From Nitrospira sp. (GTDB taxonomy: Bacteria > Nitrospirota > Nitrospiria > Nitrospirales > Nitrospiraceae): DNA of 35,719 nucleotides. A program made the translations under genes and the position numbers. Numbering within the stretch: position 1 is the stretch's first letter; each line of letters opens with the position of its first letter. Below are positions 25,035 to 33,247 of the stretch, piece by piece. The stretch lies in NCBI GenBank assembly GCA_018242665.1, contig JAFEBL010000029.1:1-35719 (forward strand). The letters are read 5' to 3'. The notes below the pieces were generated by a model that was not told where the DNA came from, did not search any database, and saw nothing but the letters and a program-made list of their open reading frames with translations.

Positions 25035-27464
25035 TCAAAAGAACCATTGGCCGCGGAAAAAGAACGACCGTGGCATCCCCGCATGGGCGACCCCCAGACC
25101 GATACTTCCCTCGCCTTGGTTGATGAAATACTTCTGATCGAACAGATTGATGATGTCGAATCCCAACAAAAACTTCTGCCCGTCCCACGGCAAGGGAAAC
25201 ACATGGGCAATGGACAGGTTGTAGATAGTGTACGAGGGACTGTGCGTGGAATTGGTCTTCGCCTCATCATTTTCGGCGGTCCGCAACCCGGATGCGAACA
25301 ACATCTGGCCGGTCACCGTGGTCCGCTCCAGGAATTTGTACGTCACCACGGCCGAACTCGTCAGGGTCTGCATGTGATCGCAGAACACCCCACCCTGGGA
25401 ATTGATGTCGGCAATTTCCTTGGCCTCCAGCAGGAAATGCCCCGACTGCAATCCATACCCCTTGCATTGCCCCCAGGCCACGTTGCCGCGCGCCGTCAAG
25501 TTGTCGGTGAGTTGCAGCTTCAACGCGCCGTCGATTCCTCGCTGCCAGCCTCGCTCAAATGCGAAATAATTCAAGAGCGGCGTTGTGCCGAATTGCCCGG
25601 CATCCGACAAGAAGTTGCTGAGTTTATACCAGCCGGTGAATTGCAACGTGGCGTAGCGGGTTAACGCATGATAACTGCCGACTTCGAAATAATGCGCCCG
25701 CTCCGCCCGCACCGTGTTGTTCGTCACATCCTCCGGTTGGGCCCTGGTTCCAAGCGTATTGAGTTTCGCAAATGAGATCGCTTCTAAATTCGGCGGCGTG
25801 AACATGCGGCCGTAAAACGCGTGGAACACGTTCGACTGGTCGTACTTGTAGGTAGCGCCGAGCCGCGGACTGACTTGGCCCTCGTTTCGCAGATACTGCA
25901 CCGCGTCTGCCCGCAGGCCGAGGTTGAAGGTCCATTTATCGGTGGGACTCCACTGGTCCTGAATCCAAAACTCCTGCCGATAGCCGATCTGACGGTTGTC
26001 GGCATTCAGACTCAGCAGGTCGCCGGTCGGATTCCCCGTCCCGTCATCAGCAAAGGTAAAGAGCCTGGTCTTGTTCACCGACTGCGTGCGATCGAGCTGA
26101 AACCCGGCCTTGATGAGGTGCTCCTTGCTATGCACATAGGTGTAATCAAATCGCAGACCGGTTGAATAGGCGTTGCGATCCTGATCGGCGGAGGAGAAGG
26201 GCTGCGTCGGGTCCGCCGTATACGCCAAAACATTCAACGGATCAGTATTGAACGTAGCCCGGGTGTGCCGCATGTATCCCGCAAGGCTGAAGAAGTTGTT
26301 GGCGTTCACGTCGTGCCGCCACACCATGTGGCCGTACTGGTTGTTCTCCTTCTGAAATTCATTGATGGCCTGCGAGGCCACGGGCGTAAACCCTGGCCGT
26401 CCCGCTTGCAGCAGCGGCAACATCTGCCCGCTCGGATCCAGTTCCAAGCCTGGCGTCGTCGGAATCTGGTACTTCGCGACGGAATTCAAAAATAGCCAGG
26501 TGAAGTTGTTCTTATTGTCATGCTGATAATCGCCGCGGATGAAGGTCTGATTTCGCTCGCTCTGGCCGTGGAACACGGAATGGCCCAGCGTCGGCGGCTC
26601 AATGCCCCGGTTCGTCGCCGTATGGCTGTTGAGAATATAGAACCGGAATTTTTCGCCGACCGTGCCGCCATATTCGAATGAGGGATTGAGCGTCTCATTC
26701 GAGCCTCCCATCATCTGCACCGACCCGAAGGCCGGCTTGGTTCCGCTCTTCGTCGTGATATCCAACACCGCCGCCGCCTTGTTGCCGTACTGCGCCTCCA
26801 TCCCGCCCAGGATGACGTCGGCCCGATCCCAGGCCCGCGGGCTGATGACATCCGAGAAGGTGGACGAGACCGTATCCGGTATCGGGACCCCATCGATACG
26901 CAGCTGCAGATTCGCATGGTCCTGCCGGATATGTACCTGTTTCAGCGACCCATACACGGCGCTGGGAATCGTCAGCAACACGTCCTGGAGATCGTTGTTG
27001 TTGCCGCGCGGGAGAGATTCAATCTCTTTCCGACTGAGCGCATACGTTTCGCTCGAAGCCTTGTACTGAATCGGCGCCAGCGGCGATACGACTTCCAGCG
27101 AAATTTCATTGGTCTTGGCTAACGTGAGTGTCACCGGCCCCACAGGCTGGGCTCCGCTTTTCAGAATGAGATATTCACTCCGAGCGGTATCCAACTGTGC
27201 ACTCACGGAATAGGTGCCCTGAGCGGGCAGTTCCACCGTGAACTCTCCGGCCTCATTGGCCACCGCCGTTTCGATAACGGTGCCTTCCTGATCCTTGACC
27301 TCGATAGAGGCCTGCGGCACACGCCGGAGGTCCTGGTTCTGCACGATCCCGACGACAGTCCGGCCGTCGTCTGCCGCCGGCTGCTGAGCATGGGCGGAAA
27401 AGACGAGGCACGCCCCCAGCCAGCACGCCACACATGCCACCAACACGATTCGAAACGACCACAT
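25035..27464 (-). CDS. TonB-dependent outer-membrane receptor with N-terminal carboxypeptidase-regulatory-like domain
   Basis: 809 aa; ATG 27464 has AAGGAG about 5 bp upstream. A Sec signal (ACLVFSAHA) ends near residue 26. Residues about 35-115 form a transthyretin-like domain (VVGIVQNQDLRRVPQASIEV, NEAGEFTVELPAQGTYSVSA). The plug runs about 135-240 (ALSRKEIESLPRGNNNDLQD, HIRQDHANLQLRIDGVPIPD, GGMEAQYGNKAAAVLDITTK), then a beta barrel ending in RSFFFRGQWFF, the aromatic end recognised by the BAM complex. A TonB box is not clear; EISLEVVSP at 120-128 is a candidate. Ligand unknown. The His-rich exported protein encoded just upstream hints at metal uptake. No Fur-like site was recognised. Confidence 0.93.
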   Translation of the reverse strand: MWSFRIVLVACVACWLGACLVFSAHAQQPAADDGRTVVGIVQNQDLRRVPQASIEVKDQEGTVIETAVANEAGEFTVELPAQGTYSVSAQLDTARSEYLILKSGAQPVGPVTLTLAKTNEISLEVVSPLAPIQYKASSETYALSRKEIESLPRGNNNDLQDVLLTIPSAVYGSLKQVHIRQDHANLQLRIDGVPIPDTVSSTFSDVISPRAWDRADVILGGMEAQYGNKAAAVLDITTKSGTKPAFGSVQMMGGSNETLNPSFEYGGTVGEKFRFYILNSHTATNRGIEPPTLGHSVFHGQSERNQTFIRGDYQHDNKNNFTWLFLNSVAKYQIPTTPGLELDPSGQMLPLLQAGRPGFTPVASQAINEFQKENNQYGHMVWRHDVNANNFFSLAGYMRHTRATFNTDPLNVLAYTADPTQPFSSADQDRNAYSTGLRFDYTYVHSKEHLIKAGFQLDRTQSVNKTRLFTFADDGTGNPTGDLLSLNADNRQIGYRQEFWIQDQWSPTDKWTFNLGLRADAVQYLRNEGQVSPRLGATYKYDQSNVFHAFYGRMFTPPNLEAISFAKLNTLGTRAQPEDVTNNTVRAERAHYFEVGSYHALTRYATLQFTGWYKLSNFLSDAGQFGTTPLLNYFAFERGWQRGIDGALKLQLTDNLTARGNVAWGQCKGYGLQSGHFLLEAKEIADINSQGGVFCDHMQTLTSSAVVTYKFLERTTVTGQMLFASGLRTAENDEAKTNSTHSPSYTIYNLSIAHVFPLPWDGQKFLLGFDIINLFDQKYFINQGEGSIGLGVAHAGMPRSFFFRGQWFF

Positions 27465-27564
27465 AGGAACTCCTTACGATCACATTCCGCCCGCGCGAAG
27501 CGAGAGGCACAGCCCCTCCTGCTCGGCACAGGTCGACCACTGATGGACAGATGGCAGCGCGGAC

Positions 27565-27885
27565 TTATCGTTGAGGAGGCGCGCGCGAGGCGCGGGATGC
27601 AGGGAGCGACTGAGAGGCAAGAACTGGCGCCGGCATGGGTTGCGGCGGCGCATGGGCCAGAAACGCGCAGGGGACCGGCACGTCACCAGTCAGCGAATGA
27701 CCGGTGTGATACTGCACCCACTGGCAGAGGTCGGTATCGGAGTGTTCGTGGCCGTCATGATCGGCGGCGGCCAATTCGTGATGGATCTCCAACGCGGCAG
27801 CGAACGGCGCCATCGCAAGCAGGAGTGTTACGAGCAGGAGCGCAACAATCGACCCGTATGGAACCGAGGTATGACGAGGCAGCAT
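27565..27885 (-). CDS. His-rich small exported protein upstream of the TonB receptor
   Basis: 106 aa from ATG 27885; a GTG at 27981 would add 32 residues with no export signal and is less likely. The start shows a hydrophobic stretch (SIVALLLVTLLLAMAPFAAA), then a His-rich part (EIHHELAAADHDGHEH, QYHTGHSL) with two Cys, and a Pro/Ala/Ser-rich tail. It resembles small periplasmic metal-related proteins of the DUF2946 type, but the match is loose. It lies 100 bp upstream of the TonB-dependent receptor on the same strand and probably forms its operon head. A role in binding or sensing a transition metal is inferred from His clustering only. No strong Shine-Dalgarno precedes the start. Confidence 0.6.
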   Translation of the reverse strand: MLPRHTSVPYGSIVALLLVTLLLAMAPFAAALEIHHELAAADHDGHEHSDTDLCQWVQYHTGHSLTGDVPVPCAFLAHAPPQPMPAPVLASQSLPASRASRAPPQR

Positions 27886-27981
27886 GACCGTCAGACATTC
27901 CGAGGAACATTGTGGAAGCCTCAGTTTTGTAGCAAAGCTCCCGGGTGAAAGCAAGGCAAGGCCCTCATCGCGCACCCCCAC

Positions 27982-28011
27982 TAGACATTCTCCCTCATTT
28001 TTCGCTATGTT
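27982..28011 (+). promoter_or_regulatory. Candidate sigma-70 promoter of the DAHP synthase gene
   Basis: TAGACA (27982-27987) and TATGTT (28006-28011) are 18 bp apart and place the transcript start about 45 bp before the gene. No attenuator peptide or operator is visible in the leader. Confidence 0.45.
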
Positions 28012-28064
28012 GACTCACAATTTTCGTTTCACACTTCAGCAGAGTGACCGCTCAAAGGACCATC

Positions 28065-29123
28065 ATGACCAGGCCGATTGATAACCAGCATGTCATCGAG
28101 ATCAAACCGCTCCCCTCGCCGCGCGATGTCAAGACGCAGCTACCGATCACAGACGCGGTGTCCGAGCTGGTGTTTCAGACCAGGCAGGCTATCAGAGATA
28201 TCCTGCACGGTCATGACAATGACCGACTGATCGTGATTGTCGGCCCCTGCTCCATTCACGATCCCGATGCCGCCTACGAATATGCCGATCGGCTCAAACC
28301 CGTCGCCGACGCGGTCCGCGACAAGCTCCTGATCGTCATGCGCACCTATTTCGAAAAGCCCCGCACGACGGTCGGGTGGAAGGGTTTGATCAACGACCCG
28401 CACCTGGACGGCACCTGCGAAATTGCCCAGGGTATCCAATTGGCCCGAACGATTCTCCTGAACATCAACGGTAAAGGCCTGCCCTGCGCCACCGAACTGC
28501 TCGATCCGGTCACGCCGCAATATATCGCCGACCTCTTGAGTTGGACCGCCATCGGCGCCCGGACGACCGAAAGCCAGATCCACCGCGAAATGGCCAGCGG
28601 CCTCTCGATGCCCGTTGGGTTCAAAAACGGCACGGAAGGCAGTCTGCAGGTGGCCATCAATGCCATGATCACCAGCCGCAGCCCGCATCATTTTGTCGGG
28701 GTCAACGCAGACGGCATCACCTCGATCATCAAGACCACTGGCAATCCCGACCACCACATCGTTCTGCGCGGGGGCGGGGGACGCACAAACTATAGTGTGG
28801 AAGATATCGCCCGTGCCGAGGCCGCCGTGGCAAGCGAAGGGCTGGCCCGTGGCGTGATGGTGGACTGCTCCCACGACAATTCCGGCAAGAACCATCAACG
28901 CCAGGTGGAAGTCGCCGGCGAAGTCCTCAAGCAATTCCAGCATGGTCGCCGCTCCATCATGGGGTTAATGTTGGAAAGCCATCTGCAAGGGGGCCGGCAA
29001 AGCTGGGACCCAAACAAGACACTGACCTACGGCATGTCCATCACAGATTCCTGCCTGGGCTGGAACGACACAGAAGCCCTGCTCTACCGCATGGCAGAGT
29101 CCTTGACCACCCGTCCTGTCTAG
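28065..29123 (+). CDS. aroF: 3-deoxy-7-phosphoheptulonate (DAHP) synthase, AroG/AroF/AroH type
   Basis: 352 aa. It condenses phosphoenolpyruvate with erythrose 4-phosphate, the first step of the shikimate pathway, in the cytoplasm. ATG 28065 has AAAGGA 6 bp upstream, better than the GTG at 28044. Type I-alpha motifs are clear: IVGPCSIHDPDAAYEYADRL, YFEKPRTTVGWKGLINDPHL, IGARTTESQIHREMASGLSM, VGFKNGTEGSL, MVDCSHDNSGKNHQRQ, LMLESHLQGGRQ and a C-terminal SITDSCLGW. These supply the PEP-binding Lys/Arg and the metal-binding Cys, His, Glu and Asp. Which aromatic amino acid inhibits it cannot be told, so the choice among aroF, aroG and aroH is arbitrary. The tatD-like gene follows 79 bp downstream. 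Confidence 0.95.
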   Translation: MTRPIDNQHVIEIKPLPSPRDVKTQLPITDAVSELVFQTRQAIRDILHGHDNDRLIVIVGPCSIHDPDAAYEYADRLKPVADAVRDKLLIVMRTYFEKPRTTVGWKGLINDPHLDGTCEIAQGIQLARTILLNINGKGLPCATELLDPVTPQYIADLLSWTAIGARTTESQIHREMASGLSMPVGFKNGTEGSLQVAINAMITSRSPHHFVGVNADGITSIIKTTGNPDHHIVLRGGGGRTNYSVEDIARAEAAVASEGLARGVMVDCSHDNSGKNHQRQVEVAGEVLKQFQHGRRSIMGLMLESHLQGGRQSWDPNKTLTYGMSITDSCLGWNDTEALLYRMAESLTTRPV

Positions 29124-29202
29124 TTCTGCGACACGGTGCACTCGCGTGCAGGACCACTTCGTGGACTGCGCCTGCACCGAGCGCATCCACGAGGATCAGC
29201 CG

Positions 29203-29982
29203 ATGCTCATCGACACGCATACGCATCTCGACGATGCCCGTTATGCGCCGGACCGCGAGGCGATGATCGCCCGGGCCAGGGAAGCCGGCGTGGAGTCGAT
29301 GATCACAATCGGCTGCGACCTCGCCACCAGCCGCTCAGCGGTGGCGCTTGCGGCCCAATACCCCTTCGTCTACGCGTCAATCGGCGTCCATCCGCACGAG
29401 GTGAAACACATCACGGGCCAGTGGTATGACGAACTGCGTCAGTTGGCCCGAGAGCCAAAAGTCGTGGCCTACGGCGAGATCGGCCTCGACTACCACTACA
29501 ACCATTCCAATCCGGAAGAGCAGCGTCTCCGATTCCGTGAACAGCTGCAATTGGCTCGAGAGCTGAAGCTTCCCGTCATCATCCATACGAGGGAGGCGCA
29601 GGACGATACGATCCGCATCCTCAAGGAAGAACGGGCGTCAGAGATCGGTGGGGTCTTTCACTGCTTTTCGGGAGATGCCTGGCTGGCGAAGGATGCGATC
29701 GAGTTAGGCTTCTATCTGTCCTTCTCCGGCATTCTGACGTTCCAGAACGCCACGATGTTGCGAGACATCGCGAAGACCGTTCCCGCGGATCGGTTGCTGA
29801 TCGAAACGGATTGCCCCTACCTCACACCGGTACCCCATCGCGGGAAGCGCAACGAACCGGCATTTGTGAAGCATGTCGCGGAGGTGTTGGCCACCCTCAC
29901 CCCGGACGCAGCTCCTGTCACGGCAGACGACATTGGCTGCCGCACCAGCGACAATGCGCGCCGACTGTTTAGAATTCCCTGA
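29203..29982 (+). CDS. tatD: TatD-family metal-dependent DNase/hydrolase
   Basis: 259 aa, cytoplasmic. The ATG at 29203 has GAGGA 7 bp upstream and begins directly with the metal motif MLIDTHTHLDD; a longer frame from 29146 adds 19 unrelated residues and is rejected. The full TatD set is present: GVHPHE, YGEIGLDYHY, VIIHTREAQDDTI, VFHCFSGDAW, and LIETDCPYLTPVPHRGKRNE at the end. These provide the His, Glu and Asp ligands of the two-metal centre of a TIM-barrel nuclease with 3'-5' exonuclease or AP-endonuclease activity in characterised members. Its last 14 bp overlap the convergent NYN-domain gene. It may be co-transcribed with the DAHP synthase gene. Confidence 0.94.
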   Translation: MLIDTHTHLDDARYAPDREAMIARAREAGVESMITIGCDLATSRSAVALAAQYPFVYASIGVHPHEVKHITGQWYDELRQLAREPKVVAYGEIGLDYHYNHSNPEEQRLRFREQLQLARELKLPVIIHTREAQDDTIRILKEERASEIGGVFHCFSGDAWLAKDAIELGFYLSFSGILTFQNATMLRDIAKTVPADRLLIETDCPYLTPVPHRGKRNEPAFVKHVAEVLATLTPDAAPVTADDIGCRTSDNARRLFRIP

Positions 29983-30502
29983 GTTGCTGGTGCCGTTTCC
30001 GCTGAGATTTTGGGAGTTTGCGCGGATTCCCGCCCTTGTCCTTTGACCGTTTCACCACCTCGGCTTCTCCGCGATCCAATTCCTTGAACGCGAGCCTCGG
30101 CCCCGATGAAGGCCGTTCGTGCAACTTGCCTCGAAACTCCGCCGCACCGATCACGAACGCGCCGGCGCCTCTCGCCGCATTGATCACTTCATGGTCCGAG
30201 GATACCACCGCGCAATCTCTGCCATAGAGTCGCGCGAGACGCTGAATCACCTGGTCGGCTCGTTCACCGCGTTTCGAATAGACGACCTCGATCCCTAATT
30301 GAAACTCCCGATGCTCCGCCCCAAGCCCCCCCTGCCACCCGTCAAATACGACGGTGATGGCGTGGCCTTTTCGCTGGCGGTATCCGGCCAAGTCCCGGAC
30401 CAATGCCTCGCGCGCCGACTCCAAACGACCGGACCCGCCGGGACCCGCCATTCCTGCGCCACCGACGAGGTTATATCCATCGACAAGAAGATGTGTCGCC
30501 AT
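29969..30502 (-). CDS. yacP: YacP-like NYN-domain ribonuclease
   Basis: 177 aa. The NYN (PIN-like) nuclease fold is shown by HLLVDGYNLVG at residues 4-14, TVVFDGWQGG near 50-59, the helix GERADQVIQRLARLYG and the strand CAVVSSDHEVINAARGAGA, which together supply the acidic metal-binding pocket. The C-terminus is a basic tail (NPRKLPKSQRKRHQQ) that could contact RNA or ribosome. The family includes Bacillus Rae1 (YacP), which cleaves mRNA within ribosomes. The gene overlaps the convergent tatD-like gene by 14 bp and diverges from the amidase gene across a 63-bp gap. Homology is clear; the ribosome-linked role is inferred from the family. Confidence 0.88.
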   Translation of the reverse strand: MATHLLVDGYNLVGGAGMAGPGGSGRLESAREALVRDLAGYRQRKGHAITVVFDGWQGGLGAEHREFQLGIEVVYSKRGERADQVIQRLARLYGRDCAVVSSDHEVINAARGAGAFVIGAAEFRGKLHERPSSGPRLAFKELDRGEAEVVKRSKDKGGNPRKLPKSQRKRHQQLREF

Positions 30503-30565
30503 CTACAATCACGAAGTTTGAGAGCTTTTGTTGACAATACCACAAACATCTGAGAAAAGGCCTAG

Positions 30566-31921
30566 ATGGGACCTTCTCGATGGGAAGCTCTGCGCCTTCC
30601 CTCCCTCACCCGGCTGCTCCGCATCTCTCTCCTGCTCACCGTGGCCTGGTGTGTCGCCGGCACGATGTCAGTAGCGGCTGCCGACATTCCGTCCGAGCCC
30701 TCCTGGCCGGTTATGCCTCAGCTCGCAGATGAACCTGCTCCACACTTCCTTCGGATCAAACAAGAACAGGCCGGTAACTCACGATACCCCCTGGTCGTCC
30801 GTGACCTCCGCACCTGGTCGACTCCGGAAGGGTCAAGGCTGGTGCTCGATCTGAATCACAAGGCCTCATTCACGGAAACGCTCTTGCGCAATCCGGATCG
30901 TGTCGTCATTGAGGTCACCAATACGATCCTCGGAAAATCTTCCCGGCAGCGCGTCTCGGGCGGCACCATTCCGCAATCGTTTCACATCGTCCAAAGTCGG
31001 CCCCGCGTCGTCACGATTACCGTACCGCGCACTCAGGGCGTCAAATACAAAGCCTTTGCGCTGACGAATCCGGATCGTCTCGTCATCGATCTGTACCAGA
31101 AATCAAAAGATCAGATCCGGCAAATTGGTGACACTTCCTCCACCTCGTCCCCGGCCCCCGCCATGGCGCTGCCGACGCCGCCGACCATTCCAAGCCCCAC
31201 AGTCACGGAACCAATCCGGCCAGCTGCACCGAAACCGGCGGCGCCGACCCAGACGATCGTCATCGACCCCGGGCACGGCGGCAAAGATCCGGGCACCATC
31301 GGACAACATGGCACGACCGAAAAGGATGTGACCCTAAAAGTGGCGGTCCTGCTGAAGGAGCTGCTGGGCACCTTACCCAACACGCGCGTCCTCATGACCC
31401 GCGATCGCGACGCATTCATCGAACTGGAAGATCGGGCCAAGTTTGCGAACGGCAAAAACGCGGATCTCTTCATCTCGATCCATGTCAACTCACACCCGCA
31501 CAAAGGCGTGCGCGGGCTGGAAATCTACCACTTCGGTGAAGCGAAGGATCAACGGGCGCTGGAAGTCGCGGCCCGGGAAAACGGGACGCCGCTGAACAGC
31601 ACCGGACTCGGCGTGGAGTACATCCTTGCAGATCTTCTGACCACCAAAAAAATCGAGCATTCACAAGAACTGGCCTGGACCGCCAAGCAGGCCATGGTGA
31701 CGAATCTCAACGGGCGCTACAGCACGATCGACCATGGCGTGAAGACGGCGCCGTTCTATGTGCTTCGCTTCACGACCATGCCCAGTATCCTTGCAGAAAT
31801 TGCGTTTATGTCGAACCCTGCCGAGGAAGAGCAGATGCGTTCGCAACCCTTCCTGGCCCATATCGCAGAATCAATTTTCGAAGGCGTCAAAACCTACCTC
31901 CGCACCAACTCCTCCAGATGA
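30566..31921 (+). CDS. amiC: N-acetylmuramoyl-L-alanine amidase (AmiC-type, AMIN plus Amidase_3)
   Basis: 451 aa. A Sec signal (ISLLLTVAWCVAGTMSVAAA) leads to a periplasmic enzyme that cuts the bond between MurNAc and the peptide stem during cell separation. An AMIN domain occupies about 75-195 (VVRDLRTWSTPEGSRLVLDL, ALTNPDRLVIDLYQK), followed by a Pro-rich linker and the zinc amidase domain (about 228-447). Ligands and catalytic residues are visible: His237 in DPGHGGKDPG, Glu252 in GTTEKD, His306 in SIHVNS and Glu411 in ILAEIAFMSN. A segment around 345-385 (LADLLTTKKIEHSQELAWTA) corresponds to the regulatory helix insertion. It diverges from the yacP-like gene. The truA gene follows 51 bp later. 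Confidence 0.94.
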   Translation: MGPSRWEALRLPSLTRLLRISLLLTVAWCVAGTMSVAAADIPSEPSWPVMPQLADEPAPHFLRIKQEQAGNSRYPLVVRDLRTWSTPEGSRLVLDLNHKASFTETLLRNPDRVVIEVTNTILGKSSRQRVSGGTIPQSFHIVQSRPRVVTITVPRTQGVKYKAFALTNPDRLVIDLYQKSKDQIRQIGDTSSTSSPAPAMALPTPPTIPSPTVTEPIRPAAPKPAAPTQTIVIDPGHGGKDPGTIGQHGTTEKDVTLKVAVLLKELLGTLPNTRVLMTRDRDAFIELEDRAKFANGKNADLFISIHVNSHPHKGVRGLEIYHFGEAKDQRALEVAARENGTPLNSTGLGVEYILADLLTTKKIEHSQELAWTAKQAMVTNLNGRYSTIDHGVKTAPFYVLRFTTMPSILAEIAFMSNPAEEEQMRSQPFLAHIAESIFEGVKTYLRTNSSR

Positions 31922-31947
31922 CAGGCATCGCTCCGTTACGCTAGAGT
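31918..31947 (+). promoter_or_regulatory. Candidate promoter of truA
   Basis: ATGACA (31918-31923) overlaps the amidase stop, and TAGAGT (31942-31947) follows after 18 bp. The -10 context GCTAGAGTGCC resembles the GCTATAGTGCC before the psiF-like gene. The start would fall about 20 bp before the ATG. Confidence 0.35.
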
Positions 31948-31972
31948 GCCCCCGTTTGGCTCTACCCACGCG

Positions 31973-32734
31973 ATGACCACATTCAAACTCGTTCTCGAGT
32001 ATGACGGGACGCACTATGCCGGCTGGCAACGCCAGCTGAACGTGCCGACCATCCAGGAAGCGGTGGAAGCAGCGTTGGCGGCGATTGCCCAAACACGGCT
32101 CACCATCGTCGGAGCCGGCCGTACCGACGCGGGCGTACACGCCTTGGGACAGGTCGCCAGCTTTCGCACCGACCGCGGCCTCTCGGAGCGCGAGTGGCGA
32201 CGGGCGTTGAACGCCCACCTCCCTGCCGACATCAGCGTCCTGTCGGTTGCCGAAGTCGCCGATGATTTTCACGCGCGCTATTCCGCCAAGGGCAAGTTGT
32301 ACGAATATCATGTGCTGAATCGCGCAGAGCGCGCGCCGCTGCTCCGTGACCGTGCCTGGATGCTCTACAAACCCCTCAACCTATCCGCCATGATGGAAGC
32401 GACCGCCTGCCTACTCGGCCGACAGGACTTTTCCTCCTTCGAAACCGCCCCAACCGAGAATGAAAACCCGCAGTGCCATGTGCAGCAGGTCGAGCTCCGC
32501 CGGCAGGGAGACCTGATTGTCTGCTCGTTGTATGCCGACCGCTTTCTCAAGCAAATGGTTCGCTCGATCGTGGGCACCCTGGTTGAAGTCGGCCAAGGCA
32601 AACGGGCAGCCGGGAATATGACGGACGTGCTGGCAGCCCGCACCCGCACCGCGGCAGGCCGAACCGCTCCTGCCCATGGCTTGTATCTGGTACGAGTGGA
32701 CTATGCGGATGCACCGCTCATCGATCCTCCGTAG
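31973..32734 (+). CDS. truA: tRNA pseudouridine(38-40) synthase TruA
   Basis: 253 aa from ATG 31973; the GTG at 31946 would lengthen the protein by nine residues not usual in the family and overlaps the predicted -10 box. The enzyme isomerises uridines 38-40 in the anticodon stem of tRNAs. Family motifs are LEYDGTHYAGWQRQ at 8-21, the catalytic loop AGRTDAGVHALGQVASF with nucleophile Asp52, KLYEYHVLNR and LKQMVRSIVGTLVEVGQGKR. Length is normal and all core parts are present. No clear Shine-Dalgarno precedes the start. A short leader is consistent with the promoter suggested at 31918-31947. Confidence 0.95.
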   Translation: MTTFKLVLEYDGTHYAGWQRQLNVPTIQEAVEAALAAIAQTRLTIVGAGRTDAGVHALGQVASFRTDRGLSEREWRRALNAHLPADISVLSVAEVADDFHARYSAKGKLYEYHVLNRAERAPLLRDRAWMLYKPLNLSAMMEATACLLGRQDFSSFETAPTENENPQCHVQQVELRRQGDLIVCSLYADRFLKQMVRSIVGTLVEVGQGKRAAGNMTDVLAARTRTAAGRTAPAHGLYLVRVDYADAPLIDPP

Positions 32735-32741
32735 GGAACTC

Positions 32742-32758
32742 TCCCTGTGAGACAGGGA
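32742..32758. terminator. Perfect short hairpin after truA overlapping the next promoter
   Basis: TCCCTGT (32742-32748) and ACAGGGA (32752-32758) form a 7-bp stem with a GAG loop, 8 bp after the truA stop. It lacks a T-tract and overlaps the -35 box of the psiF-like gene, so it could be an operator dyad instead. Confidence 0.4.
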
Positions 32759-32777
32759 CGCCGGCATTTGCTATAGT
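32749..32777 (+). promoter_or_regulatory. Candidate extended -10 promoter of the psiF-like gene
   Basis: GAGACA (32749-32754), 17 bp, then TATAGT (32772-32777) preceded by TGC, making an extended -10. The gene starts about 40 bp downstream. Confidence 0.5.
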
Positions 32778-32816
32778 GCCGCCGATAATCCTCTCCACCT
32801 TTACAAGGAGCCCCCG

Positions 32817-33134
32817 ATGAAACACCTGACCACCGCCCTGTTCTCTCTTCTGCTGGCCGCCGCACTGATCACCCCGCAACTGAGTTTCGCGGGAGCGCAA
32901 CAGAACAAGATGAAAACCTGCAACGCCGACGCGGACGCCAAGGGGCTGAGCGGGGAGGGCAAGGGTGAAGACCGCAAAGCGTTCATGAAGGAATGTTTAT
33001 CGGCCAAGCCGGCGAAGGCCGCGGCAGGCACGTCTCAGCAGAACAAAATGGCAACCTGTAACAAGGAAGCGAAGGCCAAAAATCTGGCGGGTGACGAACG
33101 GAAGAAATTCATGAAGAGCTGTCTGTCGAACTAG
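32817..33134 (+). CDS. psiF: PsiF-repeat periplasmic protein
   Basis: 105 aa with AAGGAG upstream of the ATG. A Sec signal (LFSLLLAAALITPQLSFA) precedes two PsiF repeats: QQNKMKTCNADADAKGLSGE ending in RKAFMKECLS, and QQNKMATCNKEAKAKNLAGD ending in RKKFMKSCLS. Each repeat has two Cys, so two internal disulfides per chain are likely. The family is named for a phosphate-starvation-inducible E. coli gene, but its biochemical role is unknown. No Pho-box-like sequence is apparent upstream, so phosphate control is not supported here. It has its own promoter and ends in front of a long hairpin shared with the convergent ispF. Confidence 0.85.
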   Translation: MKHLTTALFSLLLAAALITPQLSFAGAQQNKMKTCNADADAKGLSGEGKGEDRKAFMKECLSAKPAKAAAGTSQQNKMATCNKEAKAKNLAGDERKKFMKSCLSN

Positions 33135-33144
33135 ACGATGCGAG

Positions 33145-33181
33145 GTACTCCGGCGACGTCCGCACAGCGCTGCCGGAGTAC
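33145..33181. terminator. Hairpin between convergent psiF-like gene and ispF
   Basis: GTACTCCGGC (33145-33154) pairs perfectly with GCCGGAGTAC (33172-33181) around a 17-nt loop. It lacks a T-tract and is a probable bidirectional transcription stop or mRNA end. Confidence 0.5.
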
Positions 33182-33247
33182 GCGTCTGAAATCCAGGGGC
33201 TTGCGTTCTATTCGTAGTGCTCGATGGGCGTGTAATCCGATCGACTG

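Noticed and set aside
24849..25664. 271-codon plus-strand frame
   Set aside because: It runs through the intergenic repeats and antisense to the TonB-dependent receptor, whose frame has clear family motifs.
28140..28943. 267-codon minus-strand frame
   Set aside because: It is antisense to the clear DAHP synthase gene and is an effect of GC-rich codon use.
30531..30536. TTGACA before the amidase gene
   Set aside because: A perfect -35 hexamer, but no acceptable -10 box 15-19 bp downstream, so I did not call a promoter.
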